A DNA stretch of 64,000 nt from Trebonia sp963773105. GTDB taxonomy: Bacteria; Actinomycetota; Actinomycetes; Streptosporangiales; Streptosporangiaceae. The notes under the pieces are model-generated. The model was not told the origin of the DNA. It ran no database searches and saw only the letters and a program-made list of their open reading frames with translations. Location: NCBI GenBank assembly GCA_963773105.1, contig CAVZAA010000005.1, forward strand, positions 248,001 to 312,000. Reading direction: 5' to 3'. Below are positions 16,033 to 25,281 of the stretch, piece by piece; position 1 is the first letter of the stretch, and the number at the start of each line of letters is the position of its first letter. A program made the translations under genes and the position numbers.

Positions 16033-16520
16033 CGCCGCCAGGCGAGGCGGCGCAGGGCGAACATGACGATAAAGAGGGGTATCAGCCAGCCGAAGCCGCC
16101 GTGGCCGATGCCGTGGCCGACGTGGCCGAGCAGGCTCGCGACCGCGATCGCCGCGACCACGCCGACCGCCACCAGGCCACCTGACCGCCGGCGGCGCGGC
16201 GACCGCTCGAGACAGGACGGACCCTCCCACCTCGGGCCCGTCCAGGACGGCCCCGGCCAGGGCCCGTCGGGTGACGCGGCCTGATCCGGCCGGCCGGCCC
16301 GGCCGGACGCAGCCCCGCCGGGCAGGTCGGTGAACAGCTCGCCCAGTTCCCGGCCGGTCCTGGCCTGCAGCGCACGCGCGGACCGGTCGCCGAACTCGTC
16401 CTGGGTCAGCCGTCCGGTCTGGAAGTGCTCGCTCAGCTCGGCGATGGCCAGATCGCGGTCGGCATCCGACACTCGCAGCTCGCCGGACGGGAATCCCATG
16501 CTCTCCGTGCTCACGTTCAT
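16029..16520 (-). CDS. DUF1707 (SHOCT-like) membrane protein
   Basis: A 163-aa protein with an N-terminal DUF1707 domain (ELRVSDADRDLAIAELSEHFQTGRLTQDEFGDR, residues about 14-60), a Pro/Gly-rich linker, and two hydrophobic segments near the C-terminus (LVAVGVVAAIAVASLLGHVG and FGWLIPLFIVMFALRRLAW). DUF1707 proteins are typical of actinobacteria and are thought to be membrane-associated, with unknown function. The 3' end abuts the truncated SRPBCC fragment. Confidence 0.88.
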   Translation of the reverse strand: MNVSTESMGFPSGELRVSDADRDLAIAELSEHFQTGRLTQDEFGDRSARALQARTGRELGELFTDLPGGAASGRAGRPDQAASPDGPWPGPSWTGPRWEGPSCLERSPRRRRSGGLVAVGVVAAIAVASLLGHVGHGIGHGGFGWLIPLFIVMFALRRLAWRR

Positions 16521-16710
16521 GACTCATACGCTACGGAGCCGAACTCGCCTTGCCATCGGCCTACGAGTTGACTTCCAATCTCAACCCCTAGGTGGAGGCC
16601 TCAACCCCGCGGCCAATACCGCAACATTCGATGAATCGGCCCTTCCTCAGGCGGGGCGGCTAATATCCAGGTGTTCAACTCGCCGTCATGATCCGTCACA
16701 GGAGGATCTC

Positions 16711-17178
16711 GTGGACCCCCAGACCGTAGACCAGAACTACGCCCAGCTGCAGCAGCAGGGGCAGCAGACCGCAGCGCTGATCCAGACCCTGGCGGGCAAG
16801 CTGCAGGCCGCCGCCGCGGCGGGCGACACCAACGCACGCGAGTGGATGCTCGACCTGAAGGAGGTCGCGCTCGGCGTCCAGCAGGAGGAAGGGCAGGTCT
16901 CGCTGCTGCTGCAGTCCATCCACTCGATGGTGGACAACCACGTCCAGTCGGGTGGGCAGCCCGGGTATCAGGCACAACAGGGCTACCAGCAGCCCCAGCA
17001 GGGCTACCAGCAGCCCCAGTACCAGCAGGGTTACCAGCCCCAGTACCAGCAGGGCGGAATGATGGGCGGCGGGGGCGGCGGCATGCTGCAGTCGTTCCTT
17101 GGCGGCGGCTTCGGCCGCGCGATCATGACCGGCGCCGGCTTCGGCATCGGCGACGACATCATCAACAAGATCTTCTAG
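16711..17178 (+). CDS. Hypothetical protein with GYQQPQ repeats and Gly-rich tail
   Basis: A 155-aa protein from GTG 16711, with GGAGGATCTC directly upstream. Residues 1-75 are helical and Gln/Ala-rich (QNYAQLQQQGQQTAALIQTLAGKLQAAA). Residues about 85-115 are a low-complexity stretch of GYQQPQ/YQQGYQPQ repeats, followed by GGMMGGGGGGM and a small apolar C-terminus (SFLGGGFGRAIMTGAGFGIGDDI). The end recalls DUF2076/glycine-zipper proteins, but I do not assign a family. It may be a membrane- or phase-associating protein. Confidence 0.75.
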   Translation: MDPQTVDQNYAQLQQQGQQTAALIQTLAGKLQAAAAAGDTNAREWMLDLKEVALGVQQEEGQVSLLLQSIHSMVDNHVQSGGQPGYQAQQGYQQPQQGYQQPQYQQGYQPQYQQGGMMGGGGGGMLQSFLGGGFGRAIMTGAGFGIGDDIINKIF

Positions 17179-17309
17179 GCCGTCGTCCCCCATGTGCTCG
17201 AGCGGGGCGTCGCCGCAGCTGATGGCCCGCTCGATGGCGGTCTCGATGACGATAGGGACGCGGCGGGCACCCGAGGCGCTCCACTGCGGCCTGATGACAG
17301 AATCTTTCC

Positions 17310-19755
17310 GTGACGCTCCCTCGGCCTAGTCCGCCGCCGGACGGCCCCGCCGCCCCGGTGCAGACTTCGGCGTCCCTCGGACCGCCGCCGGTCCTGGTCG
17401 AGGATCACCGTGAGCACCGGATCCGCAAGCCGGCCGATCTGCTCCGCTGCCTCGCCTGCATCGCGGGCGTCGTCGTGCTGGCCGGCCTCGGCATCGTGGC
17501 CAGCGCGACGGCCGAGGGCGTGGAAACCAACATCGTCGAGGTGAGCAAGGCGGTGCCGCACGCCGTGCTGGTCACGGCGCGGCCCCTCGCCCTCTTCGCA
17601 TTGCTGCTCATATCGGTCGGGCTGGCCATCCGCCAGGTCGTCCGCCGCCAGGCGCGCACGCTGGCCGAGGCGGTGGCGACCGGGGTCCTGGCGGGCGCGG
17701 CGGTGGCGTTGACCAACTACCTGCTGCGTCAACGGGCGGCCGCGCGGCTGTACGACGCGATCACCATGTCCAAGCTCGGCGTCAGCCACGTCGCGGCGCT
17801 CGACGGATACCTGGCCGCCCTGGTCGCCTACGCCGCCGTGCTCGGCCTGCGCGGGCGCCAGGCCCGCTGGCGGACCGCGATGTGGCTGTTCATCGGCCTG
17901 TACGCGGTGGTCAACCTGTCCGCCGCCACCACCACGGTGCTCTCGCTGGTCATCTCGGTGCTGATCGGCGGCGCCATCGGCCTAGGCGTTCGGTACGCCG
18001 CCGGCTCCATACCGACGCGTCCCTCCGCCGAGGAGATCGCCGGGGCACTGAGCTCGGCGGGCTGCCCAGTGTCGGAAATGCGGCGGGTCCTGCAGACCGG
18101 CGACGCGACCGAGTCCCGCCACTACGCGTCGGTCGCGCTCGGCGGCGGCCCGCTCGACGTGTTCGTGTACGACTGGGACCAGCAGGCGGCGGGGTTGCTC
18201 TACCGGCTCTACCGGCTGGTCCGGCTGCGACGTTCGGTGTCGCGCGGTGCGCCGCTTTCCGTGGACCGGAGGGTGGAGCGGCTGGCGCTGCTCTCCTACG
18301 CGGCGCAGGACGCGGGCGTCCCCATGCCCAGGCTCCGCGCCCTGGTCCGGGCCGGCCAGGAAGCGGTCGTGCTCGCCTACGAGCATCACGACGGGCCGAC
18401 CCTGGCCGACCTCGTCATAGCCGACCGACACCCAGCTCGGCCGGGTCTGGGACGACGTGCTCGAACTGCACGCGCACCGGGTCACGCACCGGGCGCTGAC
18501 GGCGGACCACATCCTGCTGACCCCGGGCGACCGGGTCCTGCTGCTCCCCCCTACCTTCGGCGACGTGGCCGCGACCGACCTGCAGATCCGCCTCGACCGG
18601 GCGCAGCTGATGGCCGAACTCGCCCTGATCGTCGGCCCCGACCGGTCCGCCGACGTGGCGCTGGCGAAGATTCCGACCGACGAGATCATCACCACCGTTC
18701 CGCTGCTGCAGACGGTGGCGCTGGCCCGGTCCACCAGGCACGCGCTGCGCCGCCGCCGGGACGTGCTGCCCGCGCTGCGCGAGCGCCTGCTGACCCACGT
18801 CCCTGGCGGCGAGGTCGCCCCGGTCAACCTCGAGCGCATCCGCCTGCGCACCCTGGTGACGCTGGTGGCGAGCGTCGTGGCGGCGTACCTGCTGGCCGGG
18901 GAGCTCGCCAAGGACAGCCTGCCCGCGGTCCTGCGGTCCGCCGACTGGCGCTGGCTCATCGCCGCGCTGGCCCTGTCGGCGCTGACCTACGCGGGCGCGG
19001 CGCTGTCACTGACCGGGTTCGTCACCTCACGGTTGAGCTTCCGGCTCACGCTCCTCGCCCAGGTCGCCAGCTCGTTCGTCACGCTGGTGACGCCGGCCGC
19101 CGTCGGCGGGGCCGCCGTCAACATCCGGTACCTGCAGCGCAGGAAGATACCGGCGGCCGTCGCGGCCGCCAGCGTCGGCGTGTCGCAGGTGGTGGCCTTC
19201 GTCCTGCACATCTCGCTGCTCGTCATCTTCATCGCGCTCACCGGCACCAACGAGTCCAACCCGATCAAGCTGCCGGTCGTCGCGTACTTCGTCATCGCCG
19301 GGCTGGTCGCGATCGCGGGCGCCGCCGCCGCCCTCCCGGCCGGACGTCGGCTGCTCCGAGCCCGGGTGGCGCCGACGATCAGCCAGGTGCTGCCGCACCT
19401 GCTGCAGATCGCGCAGCATCCGCGCAAGCTGACCGAGGGGATCGGCGGCGCACTTCTGCTCAGCGCGGCCTACATCGGCTGCCTGGCCGTCTGCGTCAAG
19501 GCACTCGGCGGCTCGCTCCCGATCGCCAGCGTCGCCGTGGTCTACCTGACCGGCAGTGCGATCGGCTCCCTGGTCCCCACCCCCGGCGGCCTCGGCGCGA
19601 TCGAGGCGGCGCTGTCAGCCGGGCTCACAGCGGCCGGAATGCCCGGCGCGGCGGCGGTCAGCGCGGTTCTCCTCTACCGCCTGCTCACCTTCTGGCTCCC
19701 GGTGCCCATCGGCTGGGTCGCCCTCAGGTACCTCGAGCGCCGCCAGGCCATCTGA
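17310..19755 (+). CDS. AglD/MprF-like integral membrane protein with pseudokinase-like domain, frameshifted
   Basis: The corrected protein is about 815 aa. An N-terminal membrane part (helices at LACIAGVVVLAGLGIVASA, LVTARPLALFALLLISVGLAI and others) precedes a cytoplasmic domain that resembles a degenerate AarF/RIO-type kinase: HDGPTLADLV, then LHAHRVTHRALTADHILL in the HRD position. A C-terminal lysylphosphatidylglycerol-synthase/AglD TM domain follows (LPAVLRSADWRWLIAAL, TPAAVGGAAVNIRYLQRR, GSLVPTPGGLGAIEAAL). The reading frame breaks near 18422-18425; one base removed joins ADLVIA to TDTQLGRVWDDVLELH. GTG 17310 is the first frame start; no ribosome site is clear. Such proteins may flip or transport lipid-linked sugars (inference). 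Confidence 0.78.
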
Positions 19756-19839
19756 TCCATCCGAGCCCCACCGTTCGCCGACATTCGCTGTCATTTACCG
19801 CCATTTAACGCCAGATCAAGAAGCCTCTATTTCCCCACG

Positions 19840-19865
19840 GCTAGTCAAAATTGCTAGTCAAATTT
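19840..19865. repeat. Tandem 13-bp direct repeat upstream of the STAND regulator
   Basis: GCTAGTCAAAATT (19840-19852) is followed immediately by GCTAGTCAAATTT (19853-19865), with two mismatches. The site lies 130 bases before the regulator start in an AT-rich patch and could bind a regulator in tandem. Confidence 0.6.
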
Positions 19866-19996
19866 CACAATTACGCTACCCAACCGAGCCAAGCGCGAAA
19901 ATGGTATCGACGGCGAATTCGAGCAGTGCCCTGTTTCTGTGTATCAGTCATGGTCAGCGCCCGGCCGGGGCGGCGGAAAGCCTCTAGGCTTCGATC

Positions 19997-22525
19997 GTGA
20001 GCGGCCCGAGTGATACGGATTCGGTCGGCGCGAGGCTGAGAGACCTGCGCCGCCACCTCGGGCTGAGCCAGGAACAGCTCGCCCGTCGTCTCGGGGTCTC
20101 GTTCGCCACCGTCAACCGCTGGGAGTCCGGCCGCACCCGGATCTCCGCCAAATCGCTGACGGCCCTGGCCGAACTCGAGGCGACCGTGGCCGCCGCCGAG
20201 GACGCCGACGACGGCGCCGCGCTGCCGGTAGCCAGATCGAGCTTCGTCGGGCGCGAACGCGAGCTGGCCGAGCTGGCGCGCCTGCTCGGGCAGTCGCGGC
20301 TGGTCACGCTCATCGGCCCGGGCGGCGCGGGCAAGAGCAGGCTGGCGGCCGAGGCGCTCCGCCGCCGCGCGGCAGGCGACGGCGATGTCGTCTTCGTCGC
20401 GCTCGAGCAGATTCGGCACCCGCGGACGCTCGCCTCCGCCCTCGCCTCCCGGCTCCAGGTCCATGACCAGCAGGGAACTCCGCTGATCGAATCCCTGCAG
20501 AGCGCGCTGGCGGCCGGCGCGCCCAAGCTGCTGCTGCTCGACGGGGCCGAGCGGCTGGCCGACCAGGTCGCCGAGCTGGCGGGCGGACTGCTTGACGCGG
20601 TGACGGAACTGCGGATCGTGGTCACCAGCAGGACCCTGCTGGGCGTGCCGGGCGAGGTGTGCTGGACCGTCCCGCCGCTCGGCTGCCCGGCCGCGGCGGC
20701 GGATGCGGCCGACATCGCGGGCTCCGACGCGGTTCAGCTTTTCATCGCCCGGGCGAGCGAAAGGCTGCCTGACTTCCGCGCGGCCGACGTCGCACCGCAC
20801 TCGATCGCCGAGCTCTGCCGCCGCCTCGACGGTCTGCCGCTGGCGATCGAGCTGATCGCGGGCTGGGTCGGCACGCTGTCGATCAGGGAGATGCTGCAGC
20901 AGCGAGCGGTGCTGCTCGACTCCGAGCCCGCGCAGCACGGCGGGCGCCGGCTGGCCGACGTGATGCAGGCGAGCTACGACCTGCTGACCGCCGAGCGGCA
21001 GCGTCGGCTGGCGATGCTGAGCGTTTTCGCCGGGTCCTTCCGCATCGCCGATGTGCAGGCCATCCTGGACGTGGACATGGCGACGGCGGTCGCCACCGCC
21101 CGCGCCCTGGTCGACTCGTCCTGGCTGGTCGTCACCCGCGGCGGCGAGCAGAACGAGTTCCGGATGCTTGAGACCATCGCCACCTTCACCGCTTTGCAGC
21201 TGGCGAAGCACCAGGACGGCCCCGCCGCCCGCCGCAGGCACGCGCTGCATTTCGCCGCCGTGGCCGCCGAGAGCGAGCAGGCGCTGGCCGGGCCGGACGC
21301 GGCCGGATGGGCCGCGCGGATGGAGGCCGCCGTCGCCGACCTGGATCTGACGATGCACTGGGCGGGCGAGCAGGGCGACGTCGACCTCGGCCTGAACGTC
21401 AGCTCGGCGCTGTGGCGCTGGTGGCTGTTCAGCGGCCAGCTCGCGGTCGGCCGTGACTGGCTGGCCAAGTTCCTGACGACGGTGGGCGATCGCGAGGACG
21501 AGGTCACCGGCCGCGCTTACTGCGCGGCGGCGGTGCTGGCGGCGGAGAACGGCGACTACGGCGAGGCGGTCAGGCAGGCCGAGCTCGCCATGGCGATCTT
21601 CGGCTCGCTCGGCCTGAAGACGCGGATGACGCTGGCCGCCACCGTCATCGGCTCCGCCAACCGCTATCTCGGCAACCACGAGGGCGCCAGAAGCGGCTTC
21701 GAGCGGGCGATGGAGCTGCGCGGCGAGCTCGGCGACCGCCGGGGCATGTCGGTGGCGATCAACAACCTGGCGCTGCTCGAGCTCGACGACGGCGACCTGA
21801 GCCGCGCGCAGGAGCTGTTCGAGCAGGCCCTCGCCATCAAGCGCGAGTTCGGCGAGCAGCGATCGATCGCGCTCGGTCTCGCGAACCTGGCCGACGTGCT
21901 GATCAGGACCAGCCAGTGGGACGCGGCCGAGGCGGTGCTGGCCGAGGGGGCCGGCCTGTCCGCGGGAAACCCGCAGCTGATCGGCACCATCGCCTGCAAT
22001 CAGGGCGCGCTGGCGGCGCACCGCCAGGACTGGGCGCTGGCCGCCGAGCGGTTCGAGGCGGCCATCGCGGCGTCGCAGGCAGGCGGCCATCCGCACGACG
22101 TGGTCGAGGCGATGATCGGGCTTGGCCGAGTGCACGCGCTGACCGGGGATCATCCGGCGGCCTTGGCCCGGCTGCGCGCCGCGCGCGCGCTGGCCGCCGA
22201 GATCGGCAACCCCCAGCGGCTGGCCGAGGCGGAGGCGGCCCTGGCCGAGGTCACCGGTCCCGACCCGGCCGGCCTGGCGCTGGCCGGGCAGCAGCCGGTC
22301 CGGCCCGAGAGCCTGACCGGCCGCCAGGCCGAGGTGCTGGCGCTGCTGGCGGGCGGCCTGTCCAACAAGCAGATCGCGGCCGAGCTGTACCTGAGCACGG
22401 CGACGGTCGAACGCCACCTGGCCACCATCTACCGCAACCTCGGCCTCGGCGGACGAGTGGAGGCCGCCAGGTTCGCGATGGAGAACGGGCTGGCCGGGCC
22501 GCCGCGCAATCGCGCCGTGTTATAG
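19997..22525 (+). CDS. STAND-type regulator with both an N-terminal XRE HTH and a C-terminal LuxR HTH
   Basis: An 842-aa multidomain protein. Residues 11-65 form an XRE-type helix-turn-helix (LRDLRRHLGLSQEQLARRLGVSFATVNRWESGR). The NTPase has Walker A GPGGAGKSR (about residue 107) and Walker B KLLLLDGAE, followed by ELCRRLDGLPLAIELIAG, the winged segment of STAND ATPases. Residues about 480-740 form TPR-like repeats (GNHEGARSGFERAMELRGELGD and similar). The C-terminus is a LuxR HTH (LTGRQAEVLALLAGGLSNKQ, then AAELYLSTATVERHL, from about residue 774). Start GTG 19997. It probably responds to a ligand sensed by the TPR part. Confidence 0.92.
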   Translation: MSGPSDTDSVGARLRDLRRHLGLSQEQLARRLGVSFATVNRWESGRTRISAKSLTALAELEATVAAAEDADDGAALPVARSSFVGRERELAELARLLGQSRLVTLIGPGGAGKSRLAAEALRRRAAGDGDVVFVALEQIRHPRTLASALASRLQVHDQQGTPLIESLQSALAAGAPKLLLLDGAERLADQVAELAGGLLDAVTELRIVVTSRTLLGVPGEVCWTVPPLGCPAAAADAADIAGSDAVQLFIARASERLPDFRAADVAPHSIAELCRRLDGLPLAIELIAGWVGTLSIREMLQQRAVLLDSEPAQHGGRRLADVMQASYDLLTAERQRRLAMLSVFAGSFRIADVQAILDVDMATAVATARALVDSSWLVVTRGGEQNEFRMLETIATFTALQLAKHQDGPAARRRHALHFAAVAAESEQALAGPDAAGWAARMEAAVADLDLTMHWAGEQGDVDLGLNVSSALWRWWLFSGQLAVGRDWLAKFLTTVGDREDEVTGRAYCAAAVLAAENGDYGEAVRQAELAMAIFGSLGLKTRMTLAATVIGSANRYLGNHEGARSGFERAMELRGELGDRRGMSVAINNLALLELDDGDLSRAQELFEQALAIKREFGEQRSIALGLANLADVLIRTSQWDAAEAVLAEGAGLSAGNPQLIGTIACNQGALAAHRQDWALAAERFEAAIAASQAGGHPHDVVEAMIGLGRVHALTGDHPAALARLRAARALAAEIGNPQRLAEAEAALAEVTGPDPAGLALAGQQPVRPESLTGRQAEVLALLAGGLSNKQIAAELYLSTATVERHLATIYRNLGLGGRVEAARFAMENGLAGPPRNRAVL

Positions 22526-22779
22526 CTCGGCCGAGGGCATCCCGGCCAACGGGCGGGGCAGGGAGGGCCGGGCTCCCCTAATGGGCTTTATGTTCCGTTT
22601 GGCAATGCGGCGAATTACATGGTTGCCCTGATTCGGAGGAGCTCTTGACCCGGATAGAAAGGTGGAGCGCCGTCGGCGTGCACCGCTTCCCGACTGTCGA
22701 GGGCACAGCCGGGCGGCCGCGGCCACGCTGCCCATTCCTCGCACCATTCCGACTACTCGAGGCCGAGGTACCCAGGAAC

Positions 22780-23606
22780 ATGAAGCTTCACGCGCAGGAG
22801 GCGCGCCGGACGGCCGGCGCGTTCGCCGCCGCCGTCGCCGCCGCTGGCCTGGTCCTGACCGGGTGCAGCAGTCCAGCGGATCGGGCTCGACCGCGGCCGG
22901 CTCGACCGCGGCCAGCACCACCTCGGGCGCCGCGACCTCGGGCACCGGTTCGACCGCGGCCGCCACCGGCTCCGCCTCGCAGTCCTCGGTGGTCGTGGCC
23001 TCGGGCTCCCTGCCGTTCCCGACCACGGTCGGCGACGCCTGGACGTACAGCAACTCCAACGGCACCACGTCGGAGAACAAGATCGCCTCGAATACGCAGG
23101 TCGCGGCCGGCCAGCAGGTGACGATGGACACCACGCTGAAGGACAACGGCACCTCCACGCACACGAGCATCGACTACATCGTTCAGCCGAACGGGGAGAT
23201 CGCGCTGCCGACTAGCCAGTTCGCCCCGTCTACCTCGGGTGTGTCGATCAAGGTCGTCTCCGGCGGCATCTTCTGGCCGTCGGCCGCTCAGCTGGCCAGC
23301 GGTCAGCCCGTCCACACCACGCTGACAATCGAATTCACGATCGCGGGGAAGACGCAGAAGATCACCGAGCACATCACCTCGCAGGGCCAGGGCACCCAGT
23401 CGGTCACGGTCCCGGCCGGCACCTACAGCGCTACGGTCGTGAACGTCCAGGAAGCCGCGACCATCGACGGCTTCAACACGACCATCGACGACAAGACCTG
23501 GCTGGCCAGCGGCATCGGCCCGGTCCAGAGCGAGCTGATCAGCATCGACGGCGGCAAGACGGACATCACCAACAAGGAAGAGCTGACCTCTTTCGTCAAG
23601 GGCTGA
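22780..23606 (+). CDS. Secreted lipoprotein, frameshifted near its lipobox
   Basis: The signal peptide from ATG 22780 (MKLHAQEARRTAGAFAAAVA, then AAGLVLTGC) has a clear lipobox LTGC at Cys29. Immediately after, the frame breaks (near 22868-22875). The mature part continues in the next frame as a Ser/Thr/Ala/Gly linker and then VVVASGSLPFPTTVGDAWTYSN, ending at 23606. The C-terminal 200 residues are beta-rich (TTVGDAWTYSN, GTQSVTVPAGTYSATVVNV, DDKTWLASGIGPVQSE) like DUF3108/outer-surface domains with a carried hydrophobic ligand, but I do not name a family. A TTG at 22645 behind GGAGGAG is an alternative start. The shift is probably a sequencing error in a GC-rich repeat-like linker. Confidence 0.72.
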
Positions 23607-23704
23607 GCGGGATCCCCGTCGCGCAAGTGCCGGATACCCTGTGGCTGGGTCGTTAAGATCCCAGTCTGGTCTGGTCTGGTCCGGTATGGACGTTGGGCAG
23701 GGGA

Positions 23705-25210
23705 ATGCAGCCGCTCACTAGCGAAGATCCGGTGAAGATCGGTATCTACCGGCTACAGGCGCGGCTCGGCGCCGGCGGGATGGGGCGGGTCTACCTCGCG
23801 TTCACGCCCGCCGGCCGGCCGGTCGCGCTGAAGGTGGTGCGGTCGGATCTGGGCGACGACCAGGATTTCCGCATTCGCTTCCGCCAGGAGATTCAGGCCG
23901 CCCAGCGGGTGCGCGGGCTGTACACGGCCGAGTTGATCGATGCCGACCCGGCCGCCTCGCCGCCGTGGCTGGTGACCGCCTACGTGCCCGGTCCATCCCT
24001 GGAGGAGGTCATTGACAACGACGGCCCGATGCAGAAGGCGATGGTATTCCGGCTTATCGCCGGGGTCGCCGAGGCGCTGCAGGCGATCCACGCGGCCGGG
24101 GTGATCCACCGCGATCTCAAGCCGTCCAACGTGCTGCTCGCCCACGACGGCCCGCGGGTAATCGACTTCGGGATCGCCCGGGCACGGGCGGAGACCCCGA
24201 TGACGCGGAGCGAGGTCACGATGGGGTCGCCCGACTTCATGTCACCCGAGCAGATCCTGGATCTGCCCGTGACCCCGGCGATCGACGTGTTCGCGCTCGG
24301 CTCGCTCGCCGCCTTCGCGGCGGTCGGCAGACTCCCCTTTGGCTACGGTCACATCACGGAGATCGCGAACCGGGTGGTGCACGAGCCGCCTGACCTGGCG
24401 GGCTGCCCGGCCGGGCTGGTTCCCCTCATCCGGGCCTGCCTGGAGAAGGAGCCGGGGGCCCGGCCCGCACCCGGCCAGATCCTCGAATTCTGCGTGGGCC
24501 GCGCGGCCTCGCTGGCCGACGCCGGCCAGCCCCGGCCGGCCCCGGTCCCGGTGCCGGCCGGAGGCGCGCTGCCGAACGGCGCCTGGTCGGACCACTCGGC
24601 TACCGTCGTGCTGCCGGATCCTGCTCAGCTGGCCGGCCCGCCCCGGCCGGAACGGCGGCGCCTGCCCGGACTGGTCGTCGCCGCGCTGGCAGCGGTCGCG
24701 GTGATCGCGGTGGGCATCGCGATAGCGGCGCTCAGCCATTTCGCGGCCGGCCGGACCGCCGCCGCCGGCGCTACTCCCACGCGTCATCCGGCCGCCCACC
24801 ACGCGCCCGCCCCGCTGGGACCCGTGGTCCTGCTGTCCCAGGGGCGCTCCGTCACCGCATCGTCGGTGCAGCAGCAGCCATGGGTGGCGGCCAACGCCGT
24901 CGACGGGAATCTCGGCACGCGCTGGTCAAGCGACTTTAGCGATCCCCAGTGGCTGGAGGTCGACCTCGGGGCGACGCACACCATCACCAAGGTCGTGCTC
25001 GACTGGGAAACGGCCTACGCCCAGGCGTTCCAGATCCAGGTCTCCGACGACGGCACGACCTGGACGGATATTTACTCCACGACGACCGGCAGTGGAGGCG
25101 CGCAGGCACTCGCAGTCAGCGGCACCGGCCGCTACGTCCGGATGTACGGCACCCAGCGAGCCACCCAGTGGGGGTACTCGCTGTTTGAGTTCCAAGTCTT
25201 CGGCCGGTGA
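23705..25210 (+). CDS. Transmembrane Ser/Thr protein kinase with extracellular discoidin (F5/8C) domain
   Basis: A 501-aa PknB-type kinase. The glycine loop is LGAGGMGRVYLA, the invariant lysine lies in VALKVVR, the catalytic loop is HRDLKPSNVLL, and the metal motif is DFGIARA. A Pro/Ala linker leads to one membrane helix (LVVAALAAVAVIAVGIAIAAL, about residue 320). Outside lies a discoidin-type beta-sandwich (about 375-501: VTASSVQQQPWVAANAVDGN, WLEVDLGATHTITKVVLDWE, YVRMYGTQRATQWGYSLFEFQVFG). This domain often binds carbohydrate, so the kinase may sense cell-wall or exogenous glycans. Start ATG 23705 follows AGGGGA closely; TTG 23693 is an alternative. Confidence 0.92.
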   Translation: MQPLTSEDPVKIGIYRLQARLGAGGMGRVYLAFTPAGRPVALKVVRSDLGDDQDFRIRFRQEIQAAQRVRGLYTAELIDADPAASPPWLVTAYVPGPSLEEVIDNDGPMQKAMVFRLIAGVAEALQAIHAAGVIHRDLKPSNVLLAHDGPRVIDFGIARARAETPMTRSEVTMGSPDFMSPEQILDLPVTPAIDVFALGSLAAFAAVGRLPFGYGHITEIANRVVHEPPDLAGCPAGLVPLIRACLEKEPGARPAPGQILEFCVGRAASLADAGQPRPAPVPVPAGGALPNGAWSDHSATVVLPDPAQLAGPPRPERRRLPGLVVAALAAVAVIAVGIAIAALSHFAAGRTAAAGATPTRHPAAHHAPAPLGPVVLLSQGRSVTASSVQQQPWVAANAVDGNLGTRWSSDFSDPQWLEVDLGATHTITKVVLDWETAYAQAFQIQVSDDGTTWTDIYSTTTGSGGAQALAVSGTGRYVRMYGTQRATQWGYSLFEFQVFGR

Positions 25211-25247
25211 CCACGGTCGGCGGGTAACCAGGCGGACGGGGTGAGAG

Positions 25248-25270
25248 CCAGGGTCCGTTCGGAAGAAAAG
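25248..25270. repeat. GGTCCGTTCG-type repeat, copy b
   Basis: CCAGGGTCCGTTCGGAAGAA followed by AAG, the left half of the dispersed palindromic element, here followed by AATTTGAATTTTC. It lies between the convergent kinase and acyl-CoA dehydrogenase genes and may help terminate both. Confidence 0.6.
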
Positions 25271-25281
25271 AATTTGAATTT

